Below are positions 46,309 to 57,826 of a DNA stretch of 64,000 nt, piece after piece. Below the pieces are notes generated by a model. It worked only from the letters and a program-made list of their open reading frames with translations. It had not been told where the DNA came from and did not search any database. A program made the position numbers and the translations under genes. The stretch is taken from NCBI GenBank assembly GCA_037903475.1, contig JBAJFG010000615.1, forward strand, positions 1,264,501 through 1,328,500, given 5' to 3'. Numbering within the stretch: the first letter of the stretch is position 1; every line of letters starts with the position of its first letter. The stretch comes from Ancylostoma caninum. Lineage: Eukaryota > Nematoda > Chromadorea > Rhabditida > Ancylostomatidae.

Positions 46309-49300
46309 ATGCGGAAGAACAGTTCTTCGTCGTTCGCATCTTCGACTGCACTCGATGAGGTTGCAACGGCATCGTCGTCGACTGCGCAGCCTGAAAATCC
46401 AGACTACATGAGGACATTACGTCAGTACGGTCGCTATTTCTCCACACGACTTGTTCAGGTTTGCTTATTTCCTTAATTTTTCAATGGGATTGTTTATTTC
46501 ATGAAGATTTCTTCGACGTACATTTCACGCGAAGATCAAAATTGGGCTTGCCTTTGGTTTCGTCAAGGCATAACATACATAGATCTAACTTTGAAAGCCA
46601 CTTCAGAAAAAGAAAACGTTATAGATGAAACTATAGATCCCAATGTGCCATTCCATCTCTTGCGGTTATTAAGGGTAATATTTGTGTATTTTAAATTGTT
46701 GCTAATAATGTTATACACTTGCTTTTTTTGATTAGGTAACAAAGCGAAACATAAATTATATTTATGTTTTGCTTTGTTACCTAATCAAAAGAGCCTCCGG
46801 GAGTGGTTTTATCCTTGTACAGACACCTATCTAGGAGATAGGAGGCGAAACACGTAAAATAGTAAAATTTATTTATCATATGAGGATCACAGCTGAATAG
46901 AAATAGGAATGGTATATTTACAACGATTCGTTATTCAGATTTATCGTGAGCGTTACTTTAAACTCAGATGATTGCCTCTCAGAATTTTTGAAGAGGGTAT
47001 TTACACAAAAAGTCATATTTTGATGTAGTTCGTGTGGCGTACCTTCTTGCTCCGTCAGCGATACCGGAAATTGTATCAGCACTTGCTTTTTTAGTCAGAT
47101 TCCCCATAGGGAACGCCATTTAGATTTACATTTTCCTCCCACCAAGATAGGTAATTTCGACATTGATCGTGTTTCGCCGTTTCTCTGATTCGTCATGTTA
47201 GTTATGATTGACTGCTCTTGTCCCCGTGTAGCGTATCGAATAAGGGGTTTTTTTTGGACTTCACTATAGATAAAATCGGAGAACTAGTATTATGTTAACA
47301 CGTAACTCTGAGATGGGAATCCTTTGCTGCACATTGCCTCGAATCGGATTTTGTCTGTCCCATTTGTGAATCCAAAATGACGTTCTCAGGATAATTGATA
47401 ATGTAGACACTAATTGCTCACTGATCTTATAAATCAATTATCCTAAAAATGTCATGAAGTGACGTTGTCAGGATAATTATCGTGAAGATTAGTGCACAGG
47501 CTAACAAAAAGCGACAACAGTTAATCAAATTGTTTTAACTCGACCTTCTCGAAGATCTCAGTACTACAACTGTTCTATGCTGGCGGCATTTTGAGCAAAT
47601 ACTGCAACAGCCGATATTAATCGTTGATCTACATTTCCGTATGTTCTTCAGCAAAGTATTATACGTTATAGAAGATTCTCTCGAGTATCGCTAATTCGCT
47701 GTGTATAGGGCATACATCAGTTTTACCCTGATTAATAGTTGGGTAAGGAAAGAAAGGTTTGGTGAAATTTTCGGGCGATATCCTTTAAGCAAGCATTTAT
47801 TCGTGGTTCTTTGTTCTTTATGCACCCGTATTTATCAGTTTTTGATGTGCTTCTGATTCCAAATCTCAGGTAGCACATTTAGCGAAGTGACTCGAAACTA
47901 ACTTGGAGTAAGTGAAATTAGAAAAATACTTCCACGCAAGTTCTGGGTAGGTTGCACTAAAAACGGCTGTCTCAGCATTCCGTTTCTTTCTGAATTAACC
48001 GCAGTAGAGATAAGAATCTACTGTGAAACTTACCGACTGTTTGAAATGGGTAAGCTTTGTATTAACTTTGCTAGTAGTGCCTGTAGCTATCAAGCGCTTT
48101 TTCTTTGCCGGTGGTTGCTAGTGAGAGCTGTCCACGTGACATTCTCGCTCTCAACGCACTTGCACTACGAGATCAGAAATCTAGAGAACAAAAAGCAGTT
48201 TTTAATTTATCACTGAGTAAAGAAGTGCAAATCTTTTCAAATAGATTTATGGTGACAGTGCTGATGACATTTTAAGAAGAAGTCCAGTCTGAAACTACAT
48301 ATGACATTGGTGAAATTCTTGTCTAGAACTAAAGCATTGTAGTAGTTTTGCGCTCAGAACCGATTTTATTGCAGAGTTCCTTCACAAACTAGTATTGAAT
48401 AGGCCACCCAGTGTCGACATCATCGATCTTTAACTGCACTTCTCAAACACCGGTCGCTGCTTTGAAAAGCGTTTGAAAAACTTTTGAAAAAAAAAGCGAA
48501 AGCGTGCACTTCACATAATAGCTGCGTTCTCTTTGTTGTGTGTACAGCGGGAATTGTTGGTCTAAAGACAGGGAGAATAGTTTATTATGGGAGTTGTATG
48601 TGAAATACGGTTGCTTTCAATTGCGCAGTTGAACCTCATGGCTGGAAATTTAGCATGATCTTGGATTTCCAAACACTTTTGTGAAGTTCTGTGCTTTTGT
48701 AATGTCTGCTTTGTGCTCACAACTGAGAGTTGATGCCAATCGCAACTGTTCCATCCAACCCGTTCACACATTTAAGCCTCTTTTTATATAATCATCATGC
48801 ATTTGGGAGCTGTTGTTCAGTCACAATCATTGTAAACCACAAAATTCGTTGACTCCACACATTATCTGTACACAAACTTGTTAATAGTTATTGAAACGGG
48901 GCGCAATGATGATTGGTGCCTCAGTCTTAAAGTGCAGCTATGGTGAACAAGAGTTGACCAAGAGTACACATCGACGCGAATGTGATAGAATCGATCAGCT
49001 GATCCAAAGCGCTAGTGCTGCGCTCATGTGTTGAGCTGCTGGAGATAGGGTTCGAATCAATGGTTTCTTTCGCCATCGTAGAATATTTTGCGGGAGTGTT
49101 ACGTGGTTTATCGCAGCAGAAAGAAGCTATTTAAGCTCTCATAAAGGAGATTCTACATATTCAACGCAAACAAGCTTACTCGGAGTGACCTAAATTTTAA
49201 TAAACTCACAAAACATCCCCTGATTCATGTTAAAGACTGGGGGTGGTCTGAAAAGGAATTGCTAAGGAAAGCTCTTCTTAGCAGTGTAGAAGAATGGGCT

Positions 49301-52300
49301 CTTTTCGAACGTCCTGCGAGAGGATCTCCCATCATCATGTGCGGTTTCGACAGGAACTTGAAAAACAAAGAGTTTGGAATTTCCCTGAAAGTTTTTCAAG
49401 TATCGCATTACAGTAGGGACATTTGTACTTCTCCATTGCACTCATGCATATTTGAAAAGGAATATAAGGTATCAGTTACGTATGGACTTGGAGAATATTT
49501 AAGTTGCTTAGGACGAGCGCAAAGGAGCACGCAATTTGCTTACATGGTTGTATGGTGCAATTGAAAATTATAGGAATGTCTGCGTTATAATGTTGGTCTT
49601 GTCATTCCTCGTTGAAAGTTACAAAATTGGAAAATCTTGTAGGATTTGCGTTGTATTCTATATCAAGCAGTACGTCAGTCCCTCACTTAGTGTTTTTCTT
49701 CTGCTTCATGCATGACCTTTCTTTAATTTTTGAGGTGGAGCTCTCACATTTATGGCTAAAACTGGTTGGAATGATTAGTGGAAGATCGACAAAAATTGGG
49801 CGGGAGAATGACAAAAATTGAATGCTGAACTCACTTAAGGATACTTAAATACAGTGCCCCTTTGATTCGCCGTGTCTTCCCGCCGCACCGCCTGAGATCA
49901 CTTGTGGCGTCCTGCTGGCAGCATTCCCCACAGCCAACCACCTGAGTATCGATCGCCAGCAGTACGCCGCGTTTGATCTCAAGCGGTGCAGCGGGAGGAT
50001 ACGGCAGATCGAAGACACTGTGTGTATTCCAGATTACCGAGTAAGACGTGTAAGAAGTCGTTTATTCAGTCTGTTATTTAGGTTGTGGTGCAATCGCGGA
50101 CGAATGAGAAATTTGACCTGGAATGCACTTTGCCATCGAGTACTCCGGATTGGTTTAATCTTCGAATTGATGAACTCGGTGAGGTCTCGGCGCAGGTCAA
50201 ACGAAGCATCAGCAGGTATTCCATACATTTTTGCGGAGTATCACTTTCTTTTTCTGTATTTAAATTTGTAAGTTGGTCCTTTCTTTCTTCGCCTTCCAGC
50301 TTTCCACCAGTGGCGAAATCCATCGCCATCGATTTCATGTTGTATACCTGCGATGGCGAAGTTTTACCCATGGAGACTTGGTGAGTGTTCTCGGTTAAGT
50401 ATTTCATGTGGAGATTTTAATACTTTTCTGCTTCTATGGGGAATTTTGCAGCTTCCTTTGTGATTTCTACCATCATCTTGCAGATGATTACTTATCGGGA
50501 ATATTTTGAATTGTGAAAGAGTTGACGTGATATTTTAAAGTCGTTCTCTCACTTTTGATATTATTTTCGTTTGTTTCCCATGAAGAATGCAAGTGGCGAA
50601 TCCATAAGGAATCAAATCATTGGTTCAGGACGTTCTCAGTCGACGAGGAGGACCAACAACTAACATGGGCGAATGACATCAAATCCCAACTATACTTACA
50701 ATTAAGCGTGATGCTACGGAGCGCTATGGTAGCCGCGAGAATGACGCCGTTGCATCGGTAAGTTATATACTATTGTTGCGTTTTACCGTTATTTGATTAT
50801 ACGCCACCATTATTCGGCGCATACTATATTTAATTATGTTTAATGGCTAATTGTCCAAAGTGTCAGAAACAATATTACTGGCGTATTGTGGAGATTTATG
50901 CTTCCTTAAGTCCCTGCAAGTTTCCTCTCACAAATCTCGTCAGGCAGAAAAGAGGCGATTTAAGAAAGAATTCCATGTTATAGTTCGCGCAACAATGGAC
51001 TAGTTATACCTGTATGAAAAGGGAGGCGCACAACCATTGCGCGACCCAAATTGAGCACTTTTTTTGACGCCCAGTCAAATTAATAGTTTCCTCATTCGTG
51101 CACTTGTGACCAGTGTCGTTTTTCTATCTGACATTCCTTTTCATCCTGACATCTTACTTATTGCAGATACTACGTGAAGAAGCAAAGCTGCGATACGTTT
51201 GTGATATTGTACAAATTGGGTGAAGGTGCATCGGAGTTGGATCTCGGATCGGAGGCGAAACGAATCGATCTCGGTCGATTTCCAACTCCTGTTGGAGCGT
51301 TCAAACTCGAAGTCGCTTATCGAACGCAAATGGCAAAGGAACGAGCGCTCTCACCACGGGAAGGACATGAGTCACCCAATCAGGTATGAGTTTCTCAGTA
51401 AACGATTCGTCATTTATTCTGTTCGTAGCGTGATATTTTTCCAGATTTCCCAGTTCATTAGCTTTCATTATTGAATTGACCCTAGCCTTTTTTCAAATGA
51501 GATGATGGGTAAAAAGTAGCAGTGGCATGCCAGCAATTCAACAATAGATTACGTGTTCGCTGCGTCGCGCGTTATTTGTTCCAGAAATGACACGTAATGT
51601 GGCGAGCAGCGCATCAGATATACTCACTCACTTGTACGTTTGTACGCTCGCTTTCTTTTCTGCATTTAACCCATGATCTTGCGCCGTTACTTTTTTTGGG
51701 TACCCGGACATGATAAAATCCTTATTGAAGTAAGTGCGTCCGAAAAAATGTGACATCAAATAACAACGGCGAAGATGTGGTTACAAAACGAGCATCTGCA
51801 ACTTTTAGACCGAACATGGCTTGTCTCGTAGTTTTGCGGTATTATTATTCACTATCTTATAGTGATGCGTTTATCATCTCAATAAAAAGCCATCCATTGT
51901 GTATGGCATTTTGGCATTATCGCACCAGTTATCCCGTCTGAGTTCTAAACGAGAATGCAACGAAGAACCTCTTTTTGTGCCTTACAACGTTCGCATTTTG
52001 GGTGCTTCGAATGCTCATTCCATCTCAGTTTTGTTAGCCAACGTTTATTTTTGTACAGCCTTCGTAAAGTTCTCGGATTTCAACTAGTTCTTTTATCTCT
52101 GATATCCTAATGCAGTTCTAGCTGAGTTTTTCGCTTTGGTTTTACTTAGTTCTGTGGAGTTACTTTGAAAAATGTGTTTATATGGCCGCAATGCTTCAGT
52201 CTGGCAGTTGTAGGATTCGAAAAATAGGGCTGCTTAATTATCGCGGCGCTGGTTTTTCTGGAGTCTCCAACCTTTATGTACTTTTTTTAAAGATGAGTAT

Positions 52301-54547
52301 AATAATGGCGACTCCTTCGGACGCTGGAACGGCAATTGGTTCTCCGGCTCCATCTTCTTATTGTGAGCTTATGAGCGAGTTCAGTACGAGCCCTGCTAGT
52401 TTGGTTAGTTTGACTCATTTAAACTCTCTCTTCGAAAATAATCTGCTTATTGGAAATATTGCAGCCGGCAACATCACCCCCAGACACAACTAATCCAAAT
52501 TTGAAAACTGCTACTACTACTAGGTACGATTTTGCTATCTATGGAAGTTTTTCTCAGTTACCAAGCTGTGAAAGGGCCAATCCAATTGCAGGTCTCGATC
52601 AAAGTCGCTTGCATGTGAAGCAGAAACTACATCCAGTAGTCCGAAGACGAAGCCAGTTATAGTGAGTACCTTTTGGTTTCAGACGCAAATTTTCTAGACA
52701 TTCTTCTTTAGTTTACTTTGAGTTTGTGGTTCCTTTTTTCACAGGCTGTTGCAAAGAACATGCCATTTGCGAATCTTCTTACCGTATCTTACACGGGTGT
52801 TCTATTTCCATTACCAGAAGAAGTATTAGGAAGAAAGAAATGTCGTAAGTTATAGAGAATTCACTCCTGTCATTTCCGTTGCTGCTTTGTTTTCTTTTCT
52901 CTCTGTCAAGAGAAAACCTCCTAGATTCCGAGTCAGCCATTCTGGAAGGCAACGGGAACGAATCTGTCCCACCTCGATGTGATTCCTTTTCGCGGTTGTT
53001 GTGCGCTGGTGATCCAGGCACTGCGAAAGGTGAACCAACTGGGGAAATGAAGGAGCCATCAGAGTCGAAGAACGAACAGAATGTTCAAGTCGAAGCTGTT
53101 GTGACTAAAGGAATGGAAGCAATGAGTGGGTGGTTCAGATATCTCGATTTTCACGCTGAATTCTTTGTTTTTCTCTGTTTTTTTTTCAAAAGTAAAGTTT
53201 CGATGAATGTAAGTAAGACTGTTCACTGTTTTCTTGGAGTGTCTCACTAAATATTTCGAAGTAGTCTTTGCTTTCATGAGCTTAATGTCACTTCCATAAT
53301 GGCCGCCGTTTGTCTGTATGGTAATTCTGAAGCCTTGCATTGGATATTAGTCGTTTCTTTGTTGTGCTTTCCTTGACTGTGTTTCGCAGTGGGTTCTTTT
53401 CGTGTTTGATTTCCATCGCTGGTATTTTAGGGTGGTAGGAGGGAGGTGGTGGATGTGAAGTTAAGAGAGGGGGGGGGGAAGGAGGGAGTTAATTCTGCCA
53501 TTATAAGGAAAAACAGCTTGCACTTCCCGTTTTACAGAAATTCTTGAGCTTATGCGGATTTGTTCAATAGGGTCTGTTTTTTTTTTTTGACAAAACTGAT
53601 TTAACAAATATTGAATATGTGTTGCTTGCGATTACTGGTAACCTTTTCTCATTTGCATATAGGCTGGGTTGACTTGGTATACTACTTGGGTATTCAATTT
53701 ATTGAAGATTCGCTATTCGCTGTTGAAGTCTGACTTAATAGGAGGAGAGTAAACTGCTGTCAAGTCTTTCTTGTTAAATACTATTAAAAATAAACCGATT
53801 CTTCTCCACTTACAACTTCAATGAATACTCATACAAAATAGCTTTAGTTTAAATCCACAGCCATAAATTTGGCATTTCCTGCTTTGTTATTACTATTATC
53901 TTCATCTGATTGTGTTTCAGAAGTTGACGACGTGGAAAGACCCTCTGTGAAGGTGAATTTTGATCTGGAATGCAGCGAACGGACGCTTGTCGATCCTGAC
54001 AGTGACAGCCAGACGGAAGGATCTCGAAAAGGCGACATGGAAGTGGAAGAGCAGGACGAGTCAGTGGCAACTTTGAAACGTTCTGAAGTTGACCCTGATG
54101 AGACAATCATCACATCGGATGACGATTCGTTTGTTAAGGTATTTTAATTATGATTTTAATGTACCATTTCCTCATTAGTTACGATATAGATGGAAATGGT
54201 TGTGCTGTTTCTTGCTGACATTCAATCGTATTCATAGAATTCGGTGCAGATACCATTGTTTGGCCGGGTTTCGTGCGGAGAAGCAGCACAGGAAGGTGAA
54301 TTGGACGCCCATCTAACCGAGTTTGTGACATCTTGCAAAGCTCCGCCACCGTTGGTGGCTGTCCCTCAAGAATGGGATACTTTGAGTGATATACAAAGTC
54401 TGGTGAGTCAGCTGTATTTGATTTTCTCCTTTTCATGCTTATTTTACTTTCTTCTTTTGTTTTCAGCTCGAAGGGTTTTCTCAGAAGCAAGGTCTGTTTG
54501 ATAAATTTGTCGCGGAAGTTCGAGAGCACGGTGATGACAATGACTGA
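46309..54547 (+). CDS. atg-13: Autophagy-related protein 13 (ATG13)
   Basis: ATG13 is the HORMA-domain regulator of the ULK1/UNC-51 kinase complex that starts autophagosome formation. Exons: 46309-46458, 50082-50215, 50300-50380, about 50586-50757, 51167-51383, 52465-52523, 52592-52661, 52745-52844, 52925-53125, 53921-54138, 54238-54402, 54467-54547; roughly 550 residues. HORMA landmarks match vertebrate ATG13: VVVQSRTNEKF, STPDWFNLRIDELGEV, MLRSAMVAARMTPLHR, FVILYKLGEG, TPVGAFKLEVAYRTQ. After a low-complexity linker come MPFANLLTVSYTG and an acidic tail. DDDSFVK lies where the human LC3-interacting motif (FVMI) sits, but continues FVKN, so a canonical LIR is not evident. The C-terminus, LFDKFVAEVREH, matches the family. 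Intron 1 is 3.6 kb. The exon 3/exon 4 junction does not keep frame as read (see findings). Confidence 0.88.
46726..46790. repeat. 30-bp-arm hairpin in ATG13 intron 1
   Basis: TTTTGATTAGGTAACAAAGC... at 46726-46755 pairs with 46761-46790 with one mismatch around a 5-nt TTATA loop. Confidence 0.85.
46791..49863. other. Body of ATG13 intron 1, no exon seen
   Basis: No in-phase conserved exon was found. A small inverted repeat around TCAGGATAATTGAT and ATCAATTATCCT lies near 47387-47450, with a third partial copy at about 47465-47482. Confidence 0.4.
49864..50012. repeat. GC-rich foldback just upstream of ATG13 exon 2
   Basis: Arms of about 55 bp, including CCGCACCGCCTGAGATCA and its inverted partner, pair around a short centre. 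It ends about 70 bp before the exon 2 acceptor. Confidence 0.6.
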
Positions 54548-57193
54548 CGAAGTGCACTAAATCTCAGTGTTTCTGTAAACACCATATTCATATTCTCTAT
54601 CGAATTTCTATTATACGTCTATTTCGTCTACTCTGCAGTATCAATAGCAGTAGGAAAACAGGGCGGTGTTATCATAGGTAGTGGTGAATATCATTCCTAG
54701 TTAGTTATCCGGTAGACAAAGAATTCAGATGTCCTCGAGTGATAATATCAGTTGATGAATTTTTGTAGAAGGAAATCTCATTTAACCTCTAAGCGTGATT
54801 TTTCAGTAAGTTGAGCTAGAAAGAAATCTGATTTTGCAGAATTGCCTATTTGAGGTCCTTCTGCTTAATTTTTCCTTTCCAGCTTTGGGCAGCTGTTTTC
54901 CAACTCAGGTTTGATAAATTGTGTTAACTTTTTCAACATCCTCCACAATCAGGTCTAGCGGTCAGGTGAACCAATAAGTTTCAAAAGAACCTTCTTTCTA
55001 CAAAAATTCAACTGGCTGAAACTTTTATCAAATCCTATGCGTAATTCAATATTCTCATGAGAAAAATTCATCCTACGAACGATTCGAAGTAGTACTCCTG
55101 CCTTTCCATACAGAAATTGCATCATGAATGGGTGTGTTGGTAGGAACTTACAATTTTTTGTACACCATTTCCCTCTCATGTCTAGCGAGTTGTTTTTTTT
55201 TTCCACGTTCCTGGTAGTTAGATTTGGGTTACAGGAATGAGAACAGCATTATCTGCAGCCTCCTTAATCGCGTGGAGGCCGCTATCAATACAGATTTTCA
55301 TCTTTGAGACAGCAAGAGAATGAATTTGGATGCGACATGCGACGTCATGCTCAGGGGTTCTTTTTACTGCTGCTTCTCACCATCTCCATTCCCCTTGTTT
55401 TCTTATGGATAAATCTGGAAGTTTATTGGCTGAGAGTTATTGAGAACGGCTTGTTCTTCATCTGGATAAAAGTACCTGGGTTCTTCTGAGGAGTCAATCG
55501 TAGTGATAATGAGAATTCGACGCCCATACGACCTCCCGCCTCTCAGCTGTGGCGAGAATACCGTTCTGCCTTCAGATTCTTGCTCACGACGTGAAAAGAC
55601 AAGGAGACACGAGAACGTCCATCATGTGTTTTAATTAAGGCGATGAGAGGTTGTAGGACTTGCATTGGACCGCTTTCGGCCTTTGGAGGATTCTTCTTCA
55701 CCCGACGAATGTTATGCTCAGTTTTGTTTGGTTTTGTTAGTGATATGAACCAATATAATTGAGTAATATGAAAGAGAGAGAGAGAAAGAAAGTGAGAGAA
55801 TTCTTTACCGTAATGTCACTGTGGAATTTTAACTCTAGTCAACTCTAGCGCCGACTTCAGTTCGAAAGTTTTGTTTTGTTATTTGTGTTCCAAACAGTGA
55901 AATTTCCCAAATACTAGTTTCATTGATACTCTACGTATACGCACTACGAGAATCAGTTCGAAGATTTTGTTCTATCCTATCCTAAATCTGTCATTGATGG
56001 AGTTAGGCCGCGTGTCAGTTTCAGGAATATCTTCAAGTTGAGTGGGTGAGGTTACTGATGTACAGACCTATTATTTCCCATTATTACCAGAAACTGGGCA
56101 TTACTTGAAGAAAAGTCTATGAGGGGAATCATTATGTCTAGCATGGTGTTTTGAACAGCTTTGCAAAAGTGCTCGAGTTTTCATTGGGGTTTCATTACCA
56201 GCAATATATTGGGCAGGAAGAAGGACTCCATATATTCTGTTCAGATTCCCGACTTAATGTTCAAGTGCTTTCAAAGCATGGAAAGGCCGGATTGCTATTC
56301 ATTAAAAGAAACAGCAGATAGTGCCTAGTATTCATATTGAATTCCCATAAATACTCTTCCTTGTTCGGAACTATGCACCTTTTACTTTTCTGGAGATTCC
56401 CAAAGAACGGAAGCATCTGACCACCCCCATGTTCAAAGGTGGTTTTGTATATAAATGTATGCAATGCTTAGGTGTTTTTTTTTTGTTCGACTACACAATA
56501 TCTTTTCAAATTGTTGCAGAACTCCATCTAGTGCATTGTGGTGATCACTGCTAATTTTCCATGTTTTTGATTTGATAGATGTCTATTTGTATAATTTTGT
56601 CATCTGTACATAGAGTGGCTGCCGGTTGTTGTGAACGATGAGTTTGTGTTGTTTTTTGTGTTTATACTTTGAGAAGATGTACCTCAGCGATGTGTAATAA
56701 AATGTTACACAGATATGGCACGTATGCAGATGAAGGCGTTTAACGCGATATCAGCGGAATGATGTCTCTTTGGACTTTTCTCTGCAATTTCGGGCACTCA
56801 TAAATTGAGTTCATCGGCTTTACTGTTAACAGAGGGCTCACTATTTTATTCCTGTGGATAAGGCTACGTAGGATAGAGGTTTGTCATGAAAATTTCGTTT
56901 TGATTGGCTAGTCTGGCGGTTTTTTCATCGTTATGTTGGTTGCCAGCCGGTTGCGGCCACTACGCGGCGTCATCCGGCTGGCTCCCAGGGCTGCGTATAT
57001 GGGCATAGTCAAGGTGAACACCTATGCCAGGATTTGCTACCAGATTTTGCCAGATGCTCTGCTGAACATTTTCTTACTTATTCCTGAACAAAGATACTGG
57101 AAATCATTAAAACCGATAAGATTCATGAATCGACACTTTTGGGTAGAATGGTGGTCATATTCATGTTCAGCATATAGGAGAACCAGATAGACG
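54548..57193. other. Intergenic / ATG13 3' flank
   Basis: No gene recognised. AATAAA at 56697-56702 could be a distant poly(A) signal. The region is mostly AT-rich unique-looking sequence with a GA run at 55771-55790. Confidence 0.35.
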
Positions 57194-57367
57194 TATGTTC
57201 CGCGACCCTGAGCAAAAATGATGAAAATTCAATAAAATCGATGCAATCGATATTTTCATGCGAAGTGATCGTCGTACCCGTATGTTCCGCGACCCTGAGC
57301 AAAAATGATGAAAATTCAATAAAATCGATGCAATCGATATTTTCATGCGAAGTGATCGTCGTACCCG
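57194..57367. repeat. Tandem duplication, 87-bp unit, two copies
   Basis: TATGTTCCGCGACCCTGAGC starts at 57194 and again at 57281, and the two units are identical by eye. Each includes the near-palindrome AAAATCGATGCAATCGATATTTT. The flanks TTCAGCATATAGGAGAAC and TTCAGCATATTGGAGAAC also repeat. Confidence 0.85.
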
Positions 57368-57826
57368 TATTCAGCATATTGGAGAACCCCTATAGGCATG
57401 TCTACACCGAACCGTATATAGAGATTATCGAATTTTCCTGTTGTGGAACACCTGTCCACCAGCGCTAGATACGGCGCGCCATCTGAACCCAATTTGTGCA
57501 CGCACGCACAAATTCACAAAATTTCTGAAATATGTGATAGCAGGTGGGTTGCCCACATTAGGATCATCCTGGGGTCCATGCTAATCAGTTCTTTTTTGAA
57601 ATTAAAGCGCAGTTTGTTGCTATCAAGCTGCTGATGCCTCAGTGGTTCATTTCAAAGTGGTTGGAATATAATTGGAATTGAACTATTGGTAACTTAGATG
57701 AAAGAGGAATGTGCAAATCGAATGCTGATCTCTCATAGCACTTGGGCACCTACATTTCGTCGAATTATGTCCATCTCAGCTTTCAAAAATCCTTCCAGAA
57801 TTGATAAATGCTTTTATTTTTTTCAG

